DNA of 64,000 nt from an uncultured Latescibacterota bacterium (GTDB lineage Bacteria > Latescibacterota > UBA2968 > UBA8231): positions 3,224,001 to 3,288,000 of the forward strand of contig OX638377.1 in the NCBI GenBank assembly GCA_951813615.1. The letters are read 5' to 3'. The position numbers and the translations under genes are program-made. Each line of letters starts with the position of its first letter. Positions within the stretch are counted from its first letter, which is position 1. The notes beneath the pieces were generated by a model. That model had not been told where the DNA came from and ran no database searches. It was given only the letters and a program-made list of their open reading frames with translations. Positions 8,952 through 16,916 of the stretch are shown piece by piece.

Positions 8952-9794
8952 TCAATACTTTCGGCGCAGTGGATTTTCCCCTAGGACTTGGGGCAGCGAT
9001 ACGGCCGTGGCGAGCGCGTGCAAGACTTCCTCTAGATCGCCATTGGTCCGCCCCAAGGCGCGAAGCGCGAGCACGCCGGGACGAGGTTCGGTGAGCGAAA
9101 CCAACGTTGCCTTACCAGCCCCTCGCGTCCGCTGGTCGGTGAGCATCGACGCTAAGTCACGACGCAGTACTTCCTCGACGGCGGAGCGCACGGGGTCGCC
9201 GACGATAAAGGCATTGGCAAATGCAGTGTATTGGCCAAAAGTCCCGACGCGGTCGGGGGCCTGCTGCTTGGGCTGCAAACGCAAGCGTTCAGCCAGAACC
9301 AGTTCATTTTCCAAGTAGATGGAGATATTAGATGTATAAGAACTGTAGTGGAACCGCTCGCCTCGTTCGCCGCGGCCGGCGGTACCTCCGTCGAGCAAGA
9401 CCAGCGAGGCTCCCGCGTCCAGATGCCAGGTCTGCTCCTGCACAAAGGCGCTGTCGGCATAGGGCACCACCGGGTCGGGCAGCGATACTACGCAAGCATC
9501 TGCTTCGATGTGCCCTGCCAACTCCTGCCGCGCAACCTGGCCGTCGGTGGCCTTGTACACTTTGGTAAAGGCTTGGGTGCCCAAAAAGAGCTTGGCTTCT
9601 CGACCGCAGCGCACGAGCAACCGGGCGCAATCGCCGGCGACCAAGCCGCCACCATAGCTGGAAAGCACGGCAGTGCTGTAATCGGCCTCGACCTTGGGGC
9701 TGAGGATCTTCAGTGGCGCGACGGCCAAGCAGGATGTCAACCGCGACTTTCCCCCGACACGGCTCACTTCGACGATGGACCAATCCTCGTCCAT
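8952..9794 (-). CDS. ureD: Urease accessory protein UreD (UreH)
   Basis: Scaffold that binds apo-urease and recruits UreF and UreG for nickel insertion; 280 residues. Family features are SYGGGLVAGDCARL, FLGTQAFTKVYKA (normally TQ.stkvy), LPDPVVPYADSAFVQ, SLVLLDGGTAGRGERGERF and a C-terminal RALGRTNGDLEEVL. It lies 4 bases after the SDR gene and about 420 bases upstream of urtA. It is thus separated from the urt-ure operon and probably read from the SDR promoter. Confidence 0.92.
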   Translation of the reverse strand: MDEDWSIVEVSRVGGKSRLTSCLAVAPLKILSPKVEADYSTAVLSSYGGGLVAGDCARLLVRCGREAKLFLGTQAFTKVYKATDGQVARQELAGHIEADACVVSLPDPVVPYADSAFVQEQTWHLDAGASLVLLDGGTAGRGERGERFHYSSYTSNISIYLENELVLAERLRLQPKQQAPDRVGTFGQYTAFANAFIVGDPVRSAVEEVLRRDLASMLTDQRTRGAGKATLVSLTEPRPGVLALRALGRTNGDLEEVLHALATAVSLPQVLGENPLRRKY

Positions 9795-9798
9795 GCTA

Positions 9799-10572
9799 TC
9801 AGATCGGCGCTAACCAACCCCCATCGACGGGCAGCGCTGTCCCCGTAATCCACTCCGCGTCATCCGAGGCAAAAAACGCCACCGCCCGCCCAATATCCCT
9901 CGGCAAGCCCAAACGCGGCAAAGGCGTATCCCGCCGACATTGTTCGATAATTTTAGGGGTCAAATAGTCTTGGATTGGCGTCTCGATATAGCCCGGACAC
10001 ACCGCGTTGACCGTGACGTTGTCTCCGGCTAGTTCCAGCGCCAAATCGCGCGTCAGATTCACCGCCCCGGCCTTCGTCGGCGCATAGGCCGGACCACCGC
10101 CGCCGCCAAAGGAGTGAACAGAGGCGATATTGACGATGCGTCCAGCCGCAGATTTTCTCAGATGGGGCGCGGCAAATTTGGTCGTGAGAAAGATCGAACG
10201 CAGATTGACGCCTATGACCCGGTCCCAATCCTCAACGGACAGTTCTTGGCTGTCCCCCGGTATGATGATCCCAGCGTTGTTGACCAGAATATCCACCCCG
10301 CCAAAGCGCTCGACGCTGCGGGCGATTAGGTTTTCCACCGCCTTTTCGTCGGCCACATCGGTCTCGACGAAGAGCGCCTTGCCGCCTTCTCCGGCAATGA
10401 CCTCGGCCGTAGGCGGCTGCGGCTCGGTCTCGTGAAACTTGCCGATCTTGGGCGCTTCCTGCATATCGGCCACTACGACCTTGGCCCCTTCGCGGGCCAA
10501 TTCGAGACAAACACCCCTCCCGATTCCCGAACTTCCTCCGGTAACAACGGCGATGCGATCCTGCAAACGCAT
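9799..10572 (-). CDS. Short-chain dehydrogenase/reductase
   Basis: A 257-residue classical SDR, NAD(P)-dependent, cytoplasmic. It has the cofactor motif TGGSSGIG near residue 12, NNAGI, the catalytic Ser in NIASVHS and the Tyr/Lys pair in YAPTKAG, and ends with ITGTALPVDGGW. The best start is the ATG at 10572, with AGGAGG 8 bases upstream; a longer frame to 10644 lacks such a site. The substrate cannot be told; FabG-like and sugar or polyol dehydrogenases look alike at this level. It is followed by ureD after 4 bases, an unexpected partner. Confidence 0.9.
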   Translation of the reverse strand: MRLQDRIAVVTGGSSGIGRGVCLELAREGAKVVVADMQEAPKIGKFHETEPQPPTAEVIAGEGGKALFVETDVADEKAVENLIARSVERFGGVDILVNNAGIIIPGDSQELSVEDWDRVIGVNLRSIFLTTKFAAPHLRKSAAGRIVNIASVHSFGGGGGPAYAPTKAGAVNLTRDLALELAGDNVTVNAVCPGYIETPIQDYLTPKIIEQCRRDTPLPRLGLPRDIGRAVAFFASDDAEWITGTALPVDGGWLAPI

Positions 10573-10597
10573 GGATTTTTCCTCCTGTTTTTCGCAG

Positions 10598-10626
10598 AAT
10601 CTATGGCGGTCGGAAAGGGGGGACAA
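10598..10626 (-). promoter_or_regulatory. Sigma-70 type promoter of the SDR-ureD operon
   Basis: On the minus strand, TTGTCC (10626-10621) is followed after 17 bases by TAGATT (10603-10598). Both boxes match the consensus at 4 of 6 positions. The start codon of the SDR gene is 25 bases downstream of the -10 box. The same -10 hexamer TAGATT recurs in the promoter at 30815. Confidence 0.5.
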
Positions 10627-10653
10627 GGCGGCATGGCCGGTCAATCAATCCAT

Positions 10654-10682
10654 TTGCTGAGACAGCACATGGACTCTAAAAT
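10654..10682 (+). promoter_or_regulatory. Sigma-70 type promoter of the DUF1684 gene
   Basis: TTGCTG (10654-10659), a 17-base spacer and TAAAAT (10677-10682) precede the ATG at 10704 by 21 bases. It lies back-to-back with the promoter of the SDR gene, so the two units diverge from about 10600-10680. Confidence 0.55.
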
Positions 10683-10703
10683 AGACCAAGAGGAAAATTT
10701 GCC

Positions 10704-11324
10704 ATGCCTGTGAGCCTATTCATTTTTAGACCGAAAACCCCACTCTGCGCCATCGCCTGCTATCTATGCCTGTCCTTGGGGTCTGCCTCAGCCGACGACT
10801 CCATCCGCGTCCAGATCGAAGCACTCCGCGCTGCCAAGGACAGCCTGCTCAAGAGCGAAGATTCGCCGCTGCTGCCAGCACAGCGCGCCCACTTTGAGCG
10901 GCTTGCGTACTATCCCATCGACCTGAGCTATCGCCTGAGGGGCGAGCTGCACATCTACGGCCGCCAGCGCATCGTCGAAATCCCCAATACCGACGGCACC
11001 ATTACCGAGCTCGAGCAATTTGGGCGCTTTGTTTCGACTTTTGGCGAAAAAGACTTTTGGCTGGAGGTGTACCGCAGCCCGCAAACCGGCGAAGCGGAAG
11101 TCTTCTTCAAAGATCTGACCAACGGCCAAGCCACGTATGGGGGCGGGCGCTACGCGCGCCTGACGCGGGAGGACGATGGCATGTATGTCATTGATTTCAA
11201 TAATGCTTATAACCCATACTGCGCGTATAATCCCGCCTATATTTGCCCGCTGCCCCCGCAGCAAAACTACCTCGACTTCGCCGTGGAAGCCGGCGAGCTC
11301 ATGCCTGCTGCCGACCCTCCCTGA
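10704..11324 (+). CDS. DUF1684 family exported protein
   Basis: A 206-residue protein with a hydrophobic N-terminus that looks like a signal peptide (PLCAIACYLCLSLGSASA). The rest matches DUF1684: YYPIDLSYRLRGEL, FWLEVYRSPQTGEAEVFFKDLTNG and the C-terminal hallmark NAYNPYCAYNPAYICPLPP, then a NYL.xAVxAGE-like ending. The biochemical function of the family is not known. AGAGGA lies before the ATG. It is the first gene of a plus-strand run with the GHMP kinase and the NYN protein. Confidence 0.82.
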   Translation: MPVSLFIFRPKTPLCAIACYLCLSLGSASADDSIRVQIEALRAAKDSLLKSEDSPLLPAQRAHFERLAYYPIDLSYRLRGELHIYGRQRIVEIPNTDGTITELEQFGRFVSTFGEKDFWLEVYRSPQTGEAEVFFKDLTNGQATYGGGRYARLTREDDGMYVIDFNNAYNPYCAYNPAYICPLPPQQNYLDFAVEAGELMPAADPP

Positions 11325-11346
11325 TGCGCGATACGCGTTTTTTGCG

Positions 11347-11352
11347 TATAAT
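11347..11352 (+). promoter_or_regulatory. Perfect -10 box before the GHMP kinase gene
   Basis: TATAAT lies 31 bases before the ATG of the GHMP kinase, in the 58-base gap after the DUF1684 gene. No acceptable -35 box is visible at 16-18 bases upstream, so this may be a weak or activator-dependent internal promoter, or chance. Confidence 0.35.
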
Positions 11353-11382
11353 TTTCAGCGCACCCTGGCCTCTGCTAACCAC

Positions 11383-13230
11383 ATGAAAGCATTCCTCGAA
11401 CGCCTCAAACAAGCCGCTGATTTGCGCGAAGTCCAATCGCTCGTCGCTCACATCCTCGACGCAGCGCGGTCCGGCGGCAAACCCGAGGAAAAGCGCCGCT
11501 TCCTCCGCGACCTACTCTTCAATCAGGCGCTTTTGTCCCGCTTAGAGACTCCTGCGGCCATCGACGCACTCCTCGCGGCAACCACGCCGCGCGAGTGGAA
11601 TGAGCTCTTCGGCGATGCGGTCGCCGAAGAGCTGCCGCAATTAACCGTCGATCTGGTCGATGGCTTGGTCGATCTCGACCACCACCAATTGCTGCGGCTT
11701 CTGCCTCCCGAATCCCCCAAAGCGCTCTTGCAGGTACTCAGACGCCTCAATGCCTATCTAGAAGAATGCGATGTCTCGGTCCGCGGCCTGCGCGGCATGC
11801 GCGTCGCCCGCATCATGGCCGACATCTACCGGACACTCGCCGCCGAGTCTAGGGCTTGGCGGCGACCAGCGCTGCCGCCCTGCTGCATCGACGGCCAAAA
11901 CATTGTCCAGCTCAAAGAAGCCAAGCACATCGACAAACTGGCCGCTGCCTACGAGGCGCGGATCAATCAGCTACAGAGCAGTGACCTCCAGCACAGCTTA
12001 GCCGCCCTCGACAGTGGCCGTGCCGCCGCGCCGCACATGATCGAATCGGCCTACGAGCAAGCCTTTTGCATCCAGGCACCCCTGCGCCTAGGGATCTCCA
12101 GTGCCAATGCCTCGGACAATCACCTGCGCAGCAAGGAACAGGGCGGCAAGACGCTCAACATCGCCGTCAATCTGCAACAGGGCCAGCAAGAGCACGCCCA
12201 ACCGCCCATAGAAGTCACCGCCCGGAGGTTGCCCGAACCCCAGCTCATCCTCCGCTCCCGCTCCCGGGGCTTCAAGGCTGACTTTGAGGCCAGTAAACAG
12301 AGTTCGGCTGCGACCGTCAGCGAGCTATTCTTTGCCTACCGCCGCAGCGGCGACGAAGCCCTGCGGTTGGTCAAACAAGGGCTGATACACGCGGGCATTG
12401 TTCGGTCAAACTCCACAGACATCATCGCAGACATCGCCGCTTTTACCGGCGGTGGCGGCTTGGAAATCACCACCAGCAGCAAGGTGCTACAAGGGTCTGG
12501 CCTAGGGACCAGCGGCATCTTGTCCGCCGCCATCCTCAAAATGCTCTACCACCTCTCCGGCCACCCCTATGCCTCGCCCGCGTGCGAGTACCCCGCCCTC
12601 TACGACCAAAGCCTCATGCTCGAACAGAGCCTCGGCCTCAACAGCGGTTGGCAAGATGCGCGCGGCGCCAGCGGCGGCCCCTCGGCCATCAAGAACTTCT
12701 ACGCGCCGCCGACCGATGGCCTGCCCACACCCGAGCGCACGTTCCTCACCGAAGTGGACGAGAGCCTGTTCACCGAGCGAGTCGTGCTCTTCGACACGGG
12801 GATATCGCGCTCAGCGACCCGCGGCCTCAACGTCGTTCTCGACGCTTATCTGTCGCGGGATGGTCAGCGCTATGGGGCCATTCGCGAGTCGCTGGCCATT
12901 CACGACGAAATGGTGGCTGCGCTGCGCACGAGTGCATACGCCGACCTCGGGCGGCTGGCCAACCGCTACTGGCAGTTGCGCTGCATCCTCGACCCCCAAG
13001 CCACCAACGAAGCCTTGCAATACCTTTTCGAAAATCTGCAGATCGCCGACCTGACCGAAGGCGGGCTTCTCACCGGAGCTGGCGGCGGCGGCTTTGCCCT
13101 CCTCATCGCCGCGGAGGGACAGGCGGCCGAGTTGCGCACTAGGCTCGACAAGCTGAGCCAACGCGCGGCCTTTGCCAAAAGCAGAGTGGTCTCCTACCAG
13201 CTCAATGCCCAAGGCATCCACCTCGCGTGA
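11383..13230 (+). CDS. GHMP-family sugar kinase, fucokinase-like, with extra N-terminal domain
   Basis: A 615-residue protein. The C-terminal ~370 residues are a GHMP kinase. APLRLGISSANASDN is the substrate-binding opening, VLQGSGLGTSGILSAAIL is the ATP-binding loop, LEQSLGLNSGWQDARGASGG resembles the L-fucokinase motif with GGWQDQ, and LLTGAGGGGFALLI is motif 3. It most resembles the kinase half of fucokinase/GDP-fucose pyrophosphorylase enzymes. It lacks the pyrophosphorylase half and instead begins with about 230 helical residues of unknown type. The start at 11383 is the ATG after the TATAAT box; the upstream frame overlaps the DUF1684 gene in another phase. The sugar is not known. Confidence 0.78.
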   Translation: MKAFLERLKQAADLREVQSLVAHILDAARSGGKPEEKRRFLRDLLFNQALLSRLETPAAIDALLAATTPREWNELFGDAVAEELPQLTVDLVDGLVDLDHHQLLRLLPPESPKALLQVLRRLNAYLEECDVSVRGLRGMRVARIMADIYRTLAAESRAWRRPALPPCCIDGQNIVQLKEAKHIDKLAAAYEARINQLQSSDLQHSLAALDSGRAAAPHMIESAYEQAFCIQAPLRLGISSANASDNHLRSKEQGGKTLNIAVNLQQGQQEHAQPPIEVTARRLPEPQLILRSRSRGFKADFEASKQSSAATVSELFFAYRRSGDEALRLVKQGLIHAGIVRSNSTDIIADIAAFTGGGGLEITTSSKVLQGSGLGTSGILSAAILKMLYHLSGHPYASPACEYPALYDQSLMLEQSLGLNSGWQDARGASGGPSAIKNFYAPPTDGLPTPERTFLTEVDESLFTERVVLFDTGISRSATRGLNVVLDAYLSRDGQRYGAIRESLAIHDEMVAALRTSAYADLGRLANRYWQLRCILDPQATNEALQYLFENLQIADLTEGGLLTGAGGGGFALLIAAEGQAAELRTRLDKLSQRAAFAKSRVVSYQLNAQGIHLA

Positions 13231-13241
13231 GGACGGCAGCA

Positions 13242-13871
13242 GTGGCCACCAAAAAAGAACACCTGCTCATAGACGGCTATAACCTCATCAAAGCGAGTCA
13301 GCTCTTCCAAAGCCAAGGCGACACGCTGGAACGAGCGCGCAACCGCCTGCAGCAGGCACTCGCCGCCTACAGTCGCCGTACCGACAAGCACATTACGCTG
13401 TACTACGACGGCACTGGCGCATCGCCGAACACGACCAGCACCAGCGGCCCACACGTCACCATAGAATTCTCACGCTACCCCCAGCAGGCCGACGATCTGA
13501 TCGCGCAGGCGGTCGAAAAAAAACACGGTGCCAAGTGGCTGCGGGTCATCAGCTCGGACCGCGCAGTCCAGCGCAGCGCAGCGCGTCATAAGATTCGCTC
13601 GACCTGTTCTGAGGATTTTCTAGACGAACTCACCGAACCTATCCAAGCACCGAGTACGCCCGCGCCTGCACCCACCCGCGATGGCACGGAAGCCGACCCG
13701 TCCCTCGATCCGGGCGAACTAGATCAGTGGGAAGCCTTGTTCCGCAAGGAAGCCGACGAGGAACCGAGCACACCTGCGCCCACTCGCGACGGCACCGAAT
13801 CTCACCCACCACTCAACCTCGACGAATTAGACCACTGGGAAGCCTTGTTCCGCAGAGAAACCGACCGCTAG
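13242..13871 (+). CDS. NYN-domain (YacP-like) protein with duplicated C-terminal tail
   Basis: About 209 residues. The first ~125 form a YacP-type NYN domain: HLLIDGYNLIKAS (acidic metal site), ITLYYDGTGA, YPQQADDLIAQAVEK and VISSDRAVQRSAARHK. Relatives are ribonucleases such as Rae1/YacP, so RNA cleavage is plausible but unproven here. The tail holds two copies of a roughly 35-residue unit with the core EL-D-x-WEALFR-x-E preceded by TPAPTRDGTE. I start at the GTG at 13242, which has TGAGGA 8 bases upstream. A GTG at 13227 overlapping the previous stop is possible. The stop overlaps that of the convergent gene within CTAG. Confidence 0.78.
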   Translation: MATKKEHLLIDGYNLIKASQLFQSQGDTLERARNRLQQALAAYSRRTDKHITLYYDGTGASPNTTSTSGPHVTIEFSRYPQQADDLIAQAVEKKHGAKWLRVISSDRAVQRSAARHKIRSTCSEDFLDELTEPIQAPSTPAPAPTRDGTEADPSLDPGELDQWEALFRKEADEEPSTPAPTRDGTESHPPLNLDELDHWEALFRRETDR

Positions 13872-14548
13872 GGTCGCGGCAGCACGAGATCGCGCAGCAC
13901 GGCCAAGCTGTGCCGCCCTTGTGGATTACCCGCCCGCGCCAAGGCTTCGAGATGCACCTTTAGGAACCCGGCATCAGTCGGCGTATCCACATCGTACCAA
14001 GGCGGCAGCAAGCCGAACGTCTGCGTCCCCAAGCGCGCTAGGGTTTGCTCGAGTACCATCCCGGTGCTCCAAGCCACGTCTTGGAATATCCGACTGTCTC
14101 CTTTCCGCCTGCCCACCAGATAGTAGCCGCCATCCGTGCTCGGACCCAAGACCACTTCCTTCTCGCGCAAGAGCGCCAGCCCCTCGTCGATGTACTCGGT
14201 CGGCAGCGAAGGACTGTCCGAGCCGACGAGGACCACTCGTTCGGCCCCCCGCGCAAAGGCCCACTGCATCAGGCCCTCCATCCGCTGTCCTAGATCGCCT
14301 TCTGGCTGCGGCGCGTATTCAAAGGATCCAATCGGCGATAGCAAGCCGCGCAGTGCAGTCTCGGCTTCGGCTGGAGCAAACGCAATGACCTTGGCAGTGG
14401 CCGTTGTCGCGTGCAGCGCAGTGGCGCAATCCAGCAGCAGAGCCTCGTACAGACGCGCAGCCTCAGTGGCACTCAAATGGTTCTGGAGCCGGGTTTTAAC
14501 CGCTCCGGGGGCTGGTTTCTTAGCAAAAAGCACGGCGCAGGTAGACAT
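13868..14548 (-). CDS. TIGR04282-family nucleotidyl/glycosyl transferase (DUF2064)
   Basis: A 226-residue GT-A fold protein. It opens VLFAKKPAPGAVKTRL, the pattern of nucleotide-sugar-type transferases, and has VLVGSDSPSLPTEYI and LGPSTDGGYYLVG. This matches the TIGR04282 family, annotated as arsenosugar biosynthesis glycosyltransferase, although no other arsenosugar gene is visible nearby. The start at 14548 (MSTCAVLF) fits the fold; the longer frame adds 21 residues without homology. It converges on the NYN gene with a 4-base CTAG overlap of stops. Confidence 0.75.
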   Translation of the reverse strand: MSTCAVLFAKKPAPGAVKTRLQNHLSATEAARLYEALLLDCATALHATTATAKVIAFAPAEAETALRGLLSPIGSFEYAPQPEGDLGQRMEGLMQWAFARGAERVVLVGSDSPSLPTEYIDEGLALLREKEVVLGPSTDGGYYLVGRRKGDSRIFQDVAWSTGMVLEQTLARLGTQTFGLLPPWYDVDTPTDAGFLKVHLEALARAGNPQGRHSLAVLRDLVLPRP

Positions 14549-14596
14549 CCGCCCCTCCCTATTGTCTATAGTCGATAGAGCGCGTACTTTTTGGAA

Positions 14597-14602
14597 TATA
14601 AT
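14597..14602 (+). promoter_or_regulatory. Perfect -10 box before the RidA-TPP-LarA operon
   Basis: TATAAT lies 37 bases before the ATG at 14639, in the gap between two divergent genes. There is no good -35 hexamer at the usual distance. A small dyad, CTAT-AGTCG-ATAG, lies just upstream at 14566-14578 and could be an activator site. Confidence 0.4.
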
Positions 14603-14638
14603 TCGCAGCAACCCTTCACAAAATCAACCGAGGAGCCC

Positions 14639-15835
14639 ATGGCCCAAGTCAATATCGTCCGTCACAACCCCATCGCCATTTTTTCCAACCCCACTGAAGT
14701 AATCATCACCGACGACAATGGCCACGTCGTGCGCCTAATCGAGCCTTCGGGCAACGTCGGCACCCAATACGCCAACGACGTTGGCTCGGAGTGGTTCGGC
14801 ACCATTGAAAATCTCAACAAGGGCCTCGAAATTTGCGGCGTCCACTGGTCCGATGTGTACAAAACCGACGTCTTGTGGACCACCCCTTCTGCCGACCGCG
14901 ACGAGTGCGACCAGCGCAAAAACGACTTCAACGCCTGCTACGGAGCCATGATCGCCGCCGTCGCCGGTGGCCCCATGCGCTCCAACCGCATGGCCCGCTT
15001 CACCCACCCGGAAGGCTTCCCAGACCCAGCAGCCCTCTTCGAGGTCCAGATCAAGGCCTGTGCTGGCGAGACCGTCTCCATCAGCGGTGGCACAATCGAC
15101 TACGGCACTTGGGTCGATCACCAGCCCTCGGGTGCCTCGGTCATGCACCAGCGCGACGGCGAAATGATCACCACGCTCGGCGACGACTTGGCCGAAGAAA
15201 TGCGCTTTGTCCTCGAAGAGCAATACGCCAAGCCCTTTGCCGAGCAAGGCGTTGACTTCAAAAAGCAGACCGTATTCATGGAGATCCTCGTGGCCGTGGA
15301 CGATGATCCAGACAAAACTTGGCAGCGCATCGAGACCACCCGTCAGGTCTTTGCGGAGTACTACGGCGACGACCGGCCCGCCGGCCTGATTTACCCAGTG
15401 TCGCGGATCCCCAATCTCGACGGCATCGTCGAGCCGCAGCCGCGCGTAGTCTCCGGCGAAGTCGAAATCGTGCGCTCGGGGCAGATTGAGGACGGCTTCT
15501 CGACCTGGGCGGGCTTGCGCCACCACGGCGTGCGCGAAGTCCACGTCTCAGCCGTCGGCGGCAGCGACGCCGGCCAGCAACTCGGCACGCTCGATGCCCG
15601 GATCAAGGAAGCCGGCGGCGCGGGTCTCAAAGAGGACGGCGTCTTCAACAACGCCTACATCGTCGCCGGAGCCGATTCCGCGCAAAATCGCGCTGGCTTG
15701 GTCGCCTTCAACGAATCCTTCAGCGCCTACTACGAAGGCACCGCACCGGCTGGTCGCACCGCTCAATTTATCGGCGGCATCCAGCAGCAAGGTCATCAGA
15801 GCGGCATCTCCACCCGTGCGATCTTCGCCGAGTAG
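14639..15835 (+). CDS. Large RidA/YjgF-superfamily protein with repeated domain
   Basis: A 398-residue protein in which the RidA pattern appears at least twice. The first unit is around residues 55-150 (NLNKGLEICGVHWSDVYKTD, then FNACYGAMIA and SNRMARF). The last unit is around residues 320-395 (LDARIKEAGGAGL, then FNESFSAYYEG and PAGRTAQFIGG). A middle segment, FAEYYGDDRPAGLIYPVSRI, may be a third unit. Single-domain RidA proteins (~130 residues) hydrolyse reactive enamines and imines; longer tandem members are mostly uncharacterised. GAGGAGCCC precedes the ATG. It is the first gene of an operon with the TPP decarboxylase and the LarA-like protein, so it may act on an intermediate of the same pathway. 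The family call rests on pattern, not alignment. Confidence 0.6.
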   Translation: MAQVNIVRHNPIAIFSNPTEVIITDDNGHVVRLIEPSGNVGTQYANDVGSEWFGTIENLNKGLEICGVHWSDVYKTDVLWTTPSADRDECDQRKNDFNACYGAMIAAVAGGPMRSNRMARFTHPEGFPDPAALFEVQIKACAGETVSISGGTIDYGTWVDHQPSGASVMHQRDGEMITTLGDDLAEEMRFVLEEQYAKPFAEQGVDFKKQTVFMEILVAVDDDPDKTWQRIETTRQVFAEYYGDDRPAGLIYPVSRIPNLDGIVEPQPRVVSGEVEIVRSGQIEDGFSTWAGLRHHGVREVHVSAVGGSDAGQQLGTLDARIKEAGGAGLKEDGVFNNAYIVAGADSAQNRAGLVAFNESFSAYYEGTAPAGRTAQFIGGIQQQGHQSGISTRAIFAE

Positions 15836-15839
15836 TCCC

Positions 15840-16334
15840 GTGATTAGCGCCGCCAAGATCATCGCCGCCCTCGAACGGCACGGCGTCACGCACGTGCTAG
15901 GCGTCCCAGACAACGGCTCGTGTGTCCTGTACGAACGCCTGTGGGACCACGACACCATCGAAGTGATCCTCACCAGCCGCGAGGGCGAGGCGTATGGCTT
16001 GGCCTCCGGCCTGTATTTGGGCGGTGCCCATCCGCTGGTGCTGATCCAGAACACGGGCTTTTTGGAGGCCGGCGACGCCTTGCGCGGCACGGCCTACAAC
16101 ATGGGCATTCCCCTCGTCATGCTCGTCGGCTACCGAGGCTACGCGACCATGGCCCCAGGAGCCCCCCGAGTCGATACGGCTGCCACTTTCTTCGAGCCGA
16201 CTCTCAAGGCTTGGAACATCCCCTATACCGCCATGCACACAGACGACGACAGCGGCCAAATTGACGCCGCGTTCGCCAAGGCCCAAGAGACCTCGCTGCC
16301 AACCGCTGTGCTGCTGGTCGCGGAGACTGCATAA
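15840..16334 (+). CDS. TPP-dependent decarboxylase, alpha (PYR-domain) subunit, sulfopyruvate-decarboxylase-like
   Basis: A 164-residue protein equal to the pyrimidine-binding half of TPP enzymes. It has THVLGVPDNGSCVLYE, the activating glutamate in TSREGEAYGLASGLYLGG, and VLIQNTGFLEAGDALRG. The separate alpha and beta chains match the ComDE type of sulfopyruvate/phosphonopyruvate decarboxylase, which decarboxylate a 3-sulfo- or 3-phosphono-2-oxo acid to an aldehyde. The substrate here is not known. The GTG start lies 4 bases after the preceding stop, and the beta gene begins 1 base after this stop, so the three are translated as a unit. Confidence 0.85.
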   Translation: MISAAKIIAALERHGVTHVLGVPDNGSCVLYERLWDHDTIEVILTSREGEAYGLASGLYLGGAHPLVLIQNTGFLEAGDALRGTAYNMGIPLVMLVGYRGYATMAPGAPRVDTAATFFEPTLKAWNIPYTAMHTDDDSGQIDAAFAKAQETSLPTAVLLVAETA

Positions 16335-16335
16335 G

Positions 16336-16905
16336 ATGCTCGACAAATACACCTGCCTCGCAAAACTAGCCGCCAAGCGCACGGACGAAGTCGTGGTCAC
16401 CACCATGAGCGTGGCCATGCCTTGGGCCGCGCACTCCGACGGTCCGCTGGACTTTGCCCACGTCGAAAGCGCCATGGGCCACGCTGCCGACTTTGCGCTG
16501 GGCTTGGCCATTGCCCAGCCCGAGCGCCGAGTCTTGTGCATCAACGGCGACGGCAGCACCCTGATGTCGCTGGGCGTCCTCGTCACCTTGGCCCAGCGCC
16601 CGGCCCCGAATCTAACCCTCGTCATCACTGAAAACGGCACGTACGAAGTAACCGGCAGCCAGCCGGTGCCCGGTGCCGCCTTTATCGACTACGAGCAAAT
16701 ATGCCGTGGGGCCGGCCTTCAGCGCGTCTATACCATTGACACCGACGACGATTTCGACGCCAAGCTCGACCAGCACTTTGCAGAAGAAGGCCCAGTCGTC
16801 TTTATCTGGAAAATCGCCCCGGCTACCGAGCCGGTGCCCAAACCGGCCCTGCCGATCGGCGAACGCGCCCAGCGCCTGCGCACGGCCTTGGTCGGCGAAG
16901 CATAA
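16336..16905 (+). CDS. TPP-dependent decarboxylase, beta (PP-domain) subunit
   Basis: A 189-residue diphosphate-binding half of the split TPP enzyme. The TPP/Mg motif is NGDGSTLMSLG, with its distal Asn in TLVITENGTYEVTG. FAHVESAMGHAADFALGLAIA is the conserved helix before it. It pairs with the upstream alpha chain to make a complete active site. Members of this group include ComE of coenzyme M synthesis and phosphonopyruvate decarboxylases. No phosphoenolpyruvate mutase or sulfolactate dehydrogenase lies beside it, so the acid it acts on is open. The LarA-like gene follows 11 bases after the stop. Confidence 0.87.
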   Translation: MLDKYTCLAKLAAKRTDEVVVTTMSVAMPWAAHSDGPLDFAHVESAMGHAADFALGLAIAQPERRVLCINGDGSTLMSLGVLVTLAQRPAPNLTLVITENGTYEVTGSQPVPGAAFIDYEQICRGAGLQRVYTIDTDDDFDAKLDQHFAEEGPVVFIWKIAPATEPVPKPALPIGERAQRLRTALVGEA

Positions 16906-16916
16906 AGGTACCCACC

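Noticed and set aside
8834..9094. An 86-codon plus-strand frame at the end of ureD
   Set aside because: Its 3' half is antisense to ureD, it has no ribosome-binding site, and the product resembles nothing.
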